Assembly (NCBI RefSeq): GCF_023715685.1 | Contig: NZ_JAMBOQ010000001.1 | Span: forward strand, 1,054,001 to 1,118,000 | Length of the DNA: 64,000 nucleotides | Reading direction: 5' to 3' | DNA from: Priestia aryabhattai | Lineage (GTDB): Bacteria > Bacillota > Bacilli > Bacillales > Bacillaceae_H | Shown: piece by piece, positions 61,957-64,000 of the stretch | Layout: every line of letters starts with the position of its first letter | Numbering within the stretch: position 1 is the stretch's first letter | The notes under the pieces: generated by a model | Databases searched by the model: none | What the model was told of the DNA's origin: nothing | What the model saw: only the letters and a program-made list of their open reading frames with translations | Translations under genes and position numbers: made by a program

Positions 61957-62224
61957 TAAAAAAACCTCCTCCCAAAAAAGGGACGAGGATTAGTCGCGTT
62001 ACCACCCTTGTTAACTATATACGCAGACGTATACAGTTCACTTCATTCAAGTTAACGGAATCTCCGGAACACCTTTACATCTATGTAAGATGGTCTAAGT
62101 GTCAACTCAAGAGGTGAATTCACTTATTACATTTATAAAAATGCTTTCAGTCACGGCATTTTCTCCCTGCATAAACGGACATAAGCTACTGCTCTCTTTC
62201 ATCGTTTTTTACATATGTAACTAT
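61957..62224 (-). ncRNA. T-box riboswitch (tRNA-Phe) of pheST
   Basis: T-box AACAAGGGTGGTAACGCG at 62012-61995; specifier loop GAA-TTC-ACC with the Phe codon TTC at 62118-62116; AGAGAGCAGTAG element near 62195; terminator hairpin CCTCGTCCC/GGGAGGAGG with T run (61990-61957). Confidence 0.93.
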
Positions 62225-62230
62225 TGTATT

Positions 62231-62259
62231 ATTATAGTGAAAACACGTTCTCGATGCAA
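62231..62259 (-). promoter_or_regulatory. Sigma-A promoter of pheST
   Basis: TTGCAT (62259-62254), 17-base spacer, TATAAT (62236-62231) on the minus strand, directly after the stop of the rRNA methylase gene. Confidence 0.75.
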
Positions 62260-63024
62260 CTACATTCCGCGTAAATAATAAAGTAAGATTCCAGAAGCGA
62301 TGGCAACATTTAGCGACTCGCTCTTTCCATAGATGGGAATGTACAGATTCTGATCCGTTTGTTTCAACACTTTCTCACTTACACCGCTTCCTTCATTTCC
62401 CACAATCAGCGCAAATTCGTTTGAAGGTTTTACGCTTGTATAGGCCTTTCCATTTTGTAACGACGTGCCGTAAACTGCTATTCCTTTTTCTTTTAACAGT
62501 GAAATCATTTCCAGTAAGTCACCTTTTACAATCGGAAGATGAAAAATAGCTCCTTGCGTTGAACGAACGACTTTTGGGTTATACACATCCACGCTGCCCT
62601 CTCCAACGACAATAGCGTCCACTCCGGCAGCATCAGCTGTTCGAATAATTGTGCCTAGGTTACCTGGATCTTGCACTGCATCTAAAAGCAATACTTTCTG
62701 TGCTGTATGAATGATTTCTGCATACTTCGTTTGAAAACACACAGCGATAATTCCTTGAGGTGCTTCTGTGTCAGATAATAATTTAATAATTGCTTCGTTT
62801 ACAACGGTTATTTCTATACCCTCTATATTCCACTGTGCTGGCACTTCGGTCGATTCGCGTATAATGAGTTCCTTTACGCAATCGTTATTTTTGATAGCTT
62901 CTTCGACTAAATGAAAGCCTTCTACCATAAAAAGACCTTGTTTATCACGGTCTTTTTTATTATGCAGCTTTTTCCACGCTTTTACCTGCGGATTTTTAAC
63001 TGAATCAATTTGTTTCACAAACAT
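62260..63024 (-). CDS. SpoU/TrmH-family RNA 2'-O-methyltransferase (YsgA-like, 254 aa)
   Basis: SPOUT-fold methylase. N-terminal substrate-binding domain (about 1-95), then the knotted catalytic domain with motif 1 DPGNLGTIIRTADAAG (about 137-152), motif 2 IVGNEGSGVS (about 205-214) and motif 3 LNVAIASGILLY near the C-terminus. rRNA is the usual substrate; the modified position is not readable. Corresponds to ysgA of B. subtilis. Confidence 0.92.
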   Translation of the reverse strand: MFVKQIDSVKNPQVKAWKKLHNKKDRDKQGLFMVEGFHLVEEAIKNNDCVKELIIRESTEVPAQWNIEGIEITVVNEAIIKLLSDTEAPQGIIAVCFQTKYAEIIHTAQKVLLLDAVQDPGNLGTIIRTADAAGVDAIVVGEGSVDVYNPKVVRSTQGAIFHLPIVKGDLLEMISLLKEKGIAVYGTSLQNGKAYTSVKPSNEFALIVGNEGSGVSEKVLKQTDQNLYIPIYGKSESLNVAIASGILLYYLRGM

Positions 63025-63164
63025 AACTCCTTTATCTATACAAAAATAAATAGTTCGATTACATTTTGCTCAATAATCATTAGATAAGTTTCACTTTATT
63101 GTACATAGAAATCGCAAAGAAAACAAAAACTATTGGTAACTTTACGATAGCTGAGGTGAAAATG

Positions 63165-63371
63165 ATGGATCTTAATTTACGAAATGCTGTTATTGCAAAC
63201 GTTTCAGGAAACTCAAAAGAAGAGCTTGAAGCTACAATTTCTGACGCTATTCAAAGCGGTGAAGAAAAAATGCTCCCTGGACTTGGTGTTTTATTTGAGG
63301 TGCTTTGGGAAAAGTCTCCAGAATCAGAAAAAGAAGAAATTCTGACAACGCTTGAAAACGGTTTAAAATAA
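63165..63371 (+). CDS. sspI: Small acid-soluble spore protein SspI (68 aa)
   Basis: Minor SASP found in forespores. N-terminus [12 protein letters not shown] and core [19 protein letters not shown] match B. subtilis SspI as I recall it. I chose ATG 63165, six bases after GAGGTG; ATG 63162 is too close. It should be sigma-G controlled, but I could not place a convincing sigma-G promoter by eye. Divergent from the methylase gene, convergent with the M42 peptidase gene. Confidence 0.93.
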   Translation: MDLNLRNAVIANVSGNSKEELEATISDAIQSGEEKMLPGLGVLFEVLWEKSPESEKEEILTTLENGLK

Positions 63372-63393
63372 ATAGCCTTTTCCTATGTACAAC

Positions 63394-63430
63394 AAAAAGC
63401 TCATTCTCCTAAGAGAATGAGCTTTTTTTA
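63394..63430. terminator. Bidirectional terminator between sspI and the M42 peptidase gene
   Basis: AAAGCTCATTCTC / GAGAATGAGCTTT stem with flanking A and T runs. Confidence 0.9.
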
Positions 63431-64000
63431 ATTATACGTAATTGCGTTAACCGTATCTCGGTCTAAGCGTTTAATTACTTCGGCAATTAATTTAACTGCA
63501 TTTTCATAATCATCACGATGAAGCATCGCTGCATGAGAATGGATATAACGAGTTGCAATTGTAATCGAAAGTGCTGGCACACCGTTAGCTGAAATATGGA
63601 TAGAACCTGAGTCCGTACCGCCTCCAGCGATTGCATCAAATTGATACGGAATATTTAATTCATCTGCCACATCTACCACTGTATCTCGAAGTCCTTTATG
63701 AGAAACCATGGAAGCATCATATAAAATGATTTGCGGACCATCTCCCATTTTAGAAGATGCTTCTTTATCAGAAACGCCAGGTGTATCTCCAGCGATACCG
63801 ACATCAACAGCAAATGCAATATCCGGTTCAATAAAGTTAGCGGATGTTTTTGCACCTCGAAGTCCAACTTCTTCTTGCACCGTTCCTACACCATACACAA
63901 CATTTTCGTGTGTTTCATTCTTTAAAGCTTTTAATACATCAATAGCGATTGCACAGCCAATACGGTTATCCCAGGCTTTCGCTAGCAGCATCTTTTCGTT
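63428..64000 (-). CDS. M42-family glutamyl aminopeptidase, 3' part (YsdC-like; partial)
   Basis: The reading frame is open to the window edge, so the N-terminal part is missing; 190 residues are visible. Metal and catalytic motifs of M42 peptidases: AWDNRIGC (Asp ligand), [10 protein letters not shown] (catalytic Glu and Glu ligand), AVDVG (Asp ligand) and the C-terminal [13 protein letters not shown] (His ligand). Resembles B. subtilis YsdC. Members form dodecameric aminopeptidases or cellulase-like proteins; here aminopeptidase is the likeliest. Confidence 0.92.
   Translation of the reverse strand, partial: NEKMLLAKAWDNRIGCAIAIDVLKALKNETHENVVYGVGTVQEEVGLRGAKTSANFIEPDIAFAVDVGIAGDTPGVSDKEASSKMGDGPQIILYDASMVSHKGLRDTVVDVADELNIPYQFDAIAGGGTDSGSIHISANGVPALSITIATRYIHSHAAMLHRDDYENAVKLIAEVIKRLDRDTVNAITYN

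Noticed and set aside
63055..63160. sigma-G promoter for sspI
   Set aside because: GATTA and CATTAGA lie near the right distance but mismatch the consensus in both elements, so not annotated.

Overview
The window is a stretch of low-GC Firmicute chromosome from an endospore-forming Bacillaceae. Sporulation genes (gerE, gerM, sspI, lonB behind a sigma-F-type promoter), LonA/ClpX/trigger factor, the ilv-leu operon with a T-box, lysC with a lysine riboswitch and pheST with a T-box all point this way. From remembered gene order, not from a search, it best fits Priestia (Bacillus) megaterium or a close relative. It corresponds to the tig-clpX-lonBA-ysxC to ysdC region of B. subtilis. Almost every gene reads on the minus strand.

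Layout: 0.1-9.9 kb holds a LiaF-like membrane protein, then proteostasis genes (engB, lonA, lonB, clpX, tig) and a TPR protein. 10-18.5 kb is the ilvB-ilvH-ilvC-leuA-leuB-leuC-leuD operon behind a sigma-A promoter, a CodY-like box and a Leu T-box. 18.6-23.3 kb carries a lone tRNA-Arg, ysnB, rdgB, rph, gerM, racE and a MarR regulator. 23.5-35.6 kb is an accessory block absent from the B. subtilis order as I remember it: a YvbH-like protein, a Pit phosphate transporter with its DUF47 partner, a class B PBP, ssuBACED-type sulfonate genes with an attenuator-like leader, and khtTU. 35.8-50.2 kb returns to the conserved backbone: gerE, a thioesterase, sdhCAB, yslB, lysC, uvrC, trxA, then fatty-acid degradation genes (fadR-fadB-etfB-etfA, lcfA). 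50.4-51.5 kb is a plus-strand MetE-like gene. 51.6-64 kb has a DUF350 protein with a 25-residue mini-gene, mutS2, polX, cvpA, zapA, rnhC, pheST, a SpoU methylase, sspI and the 3' part of an M42 aminopeptidase.

The genes are mostly well known and I see no CRISPR array, insertion sequence, prophage or obviously new multi-gene system. What deserves a second look is mainly regulatory. The ssu leader has a strong hairpin between promoter and first gene. A non-FadR palindrome sits at the lcfA start site, while the fadR operon has a canonical FadR box. Overlapping TetR-type inverted repeats lie between ilvB and tRNA-Arg. A textbook terminator lies inside the leu operon. A LexA-like box abuts the uvrC promoter, two cre-like sites lie upstream of sdhC, and there are candidate sigma-F and sigma-K promoters at lonB and gerE. 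Three small membrane or secreted proteins have no assigned function.
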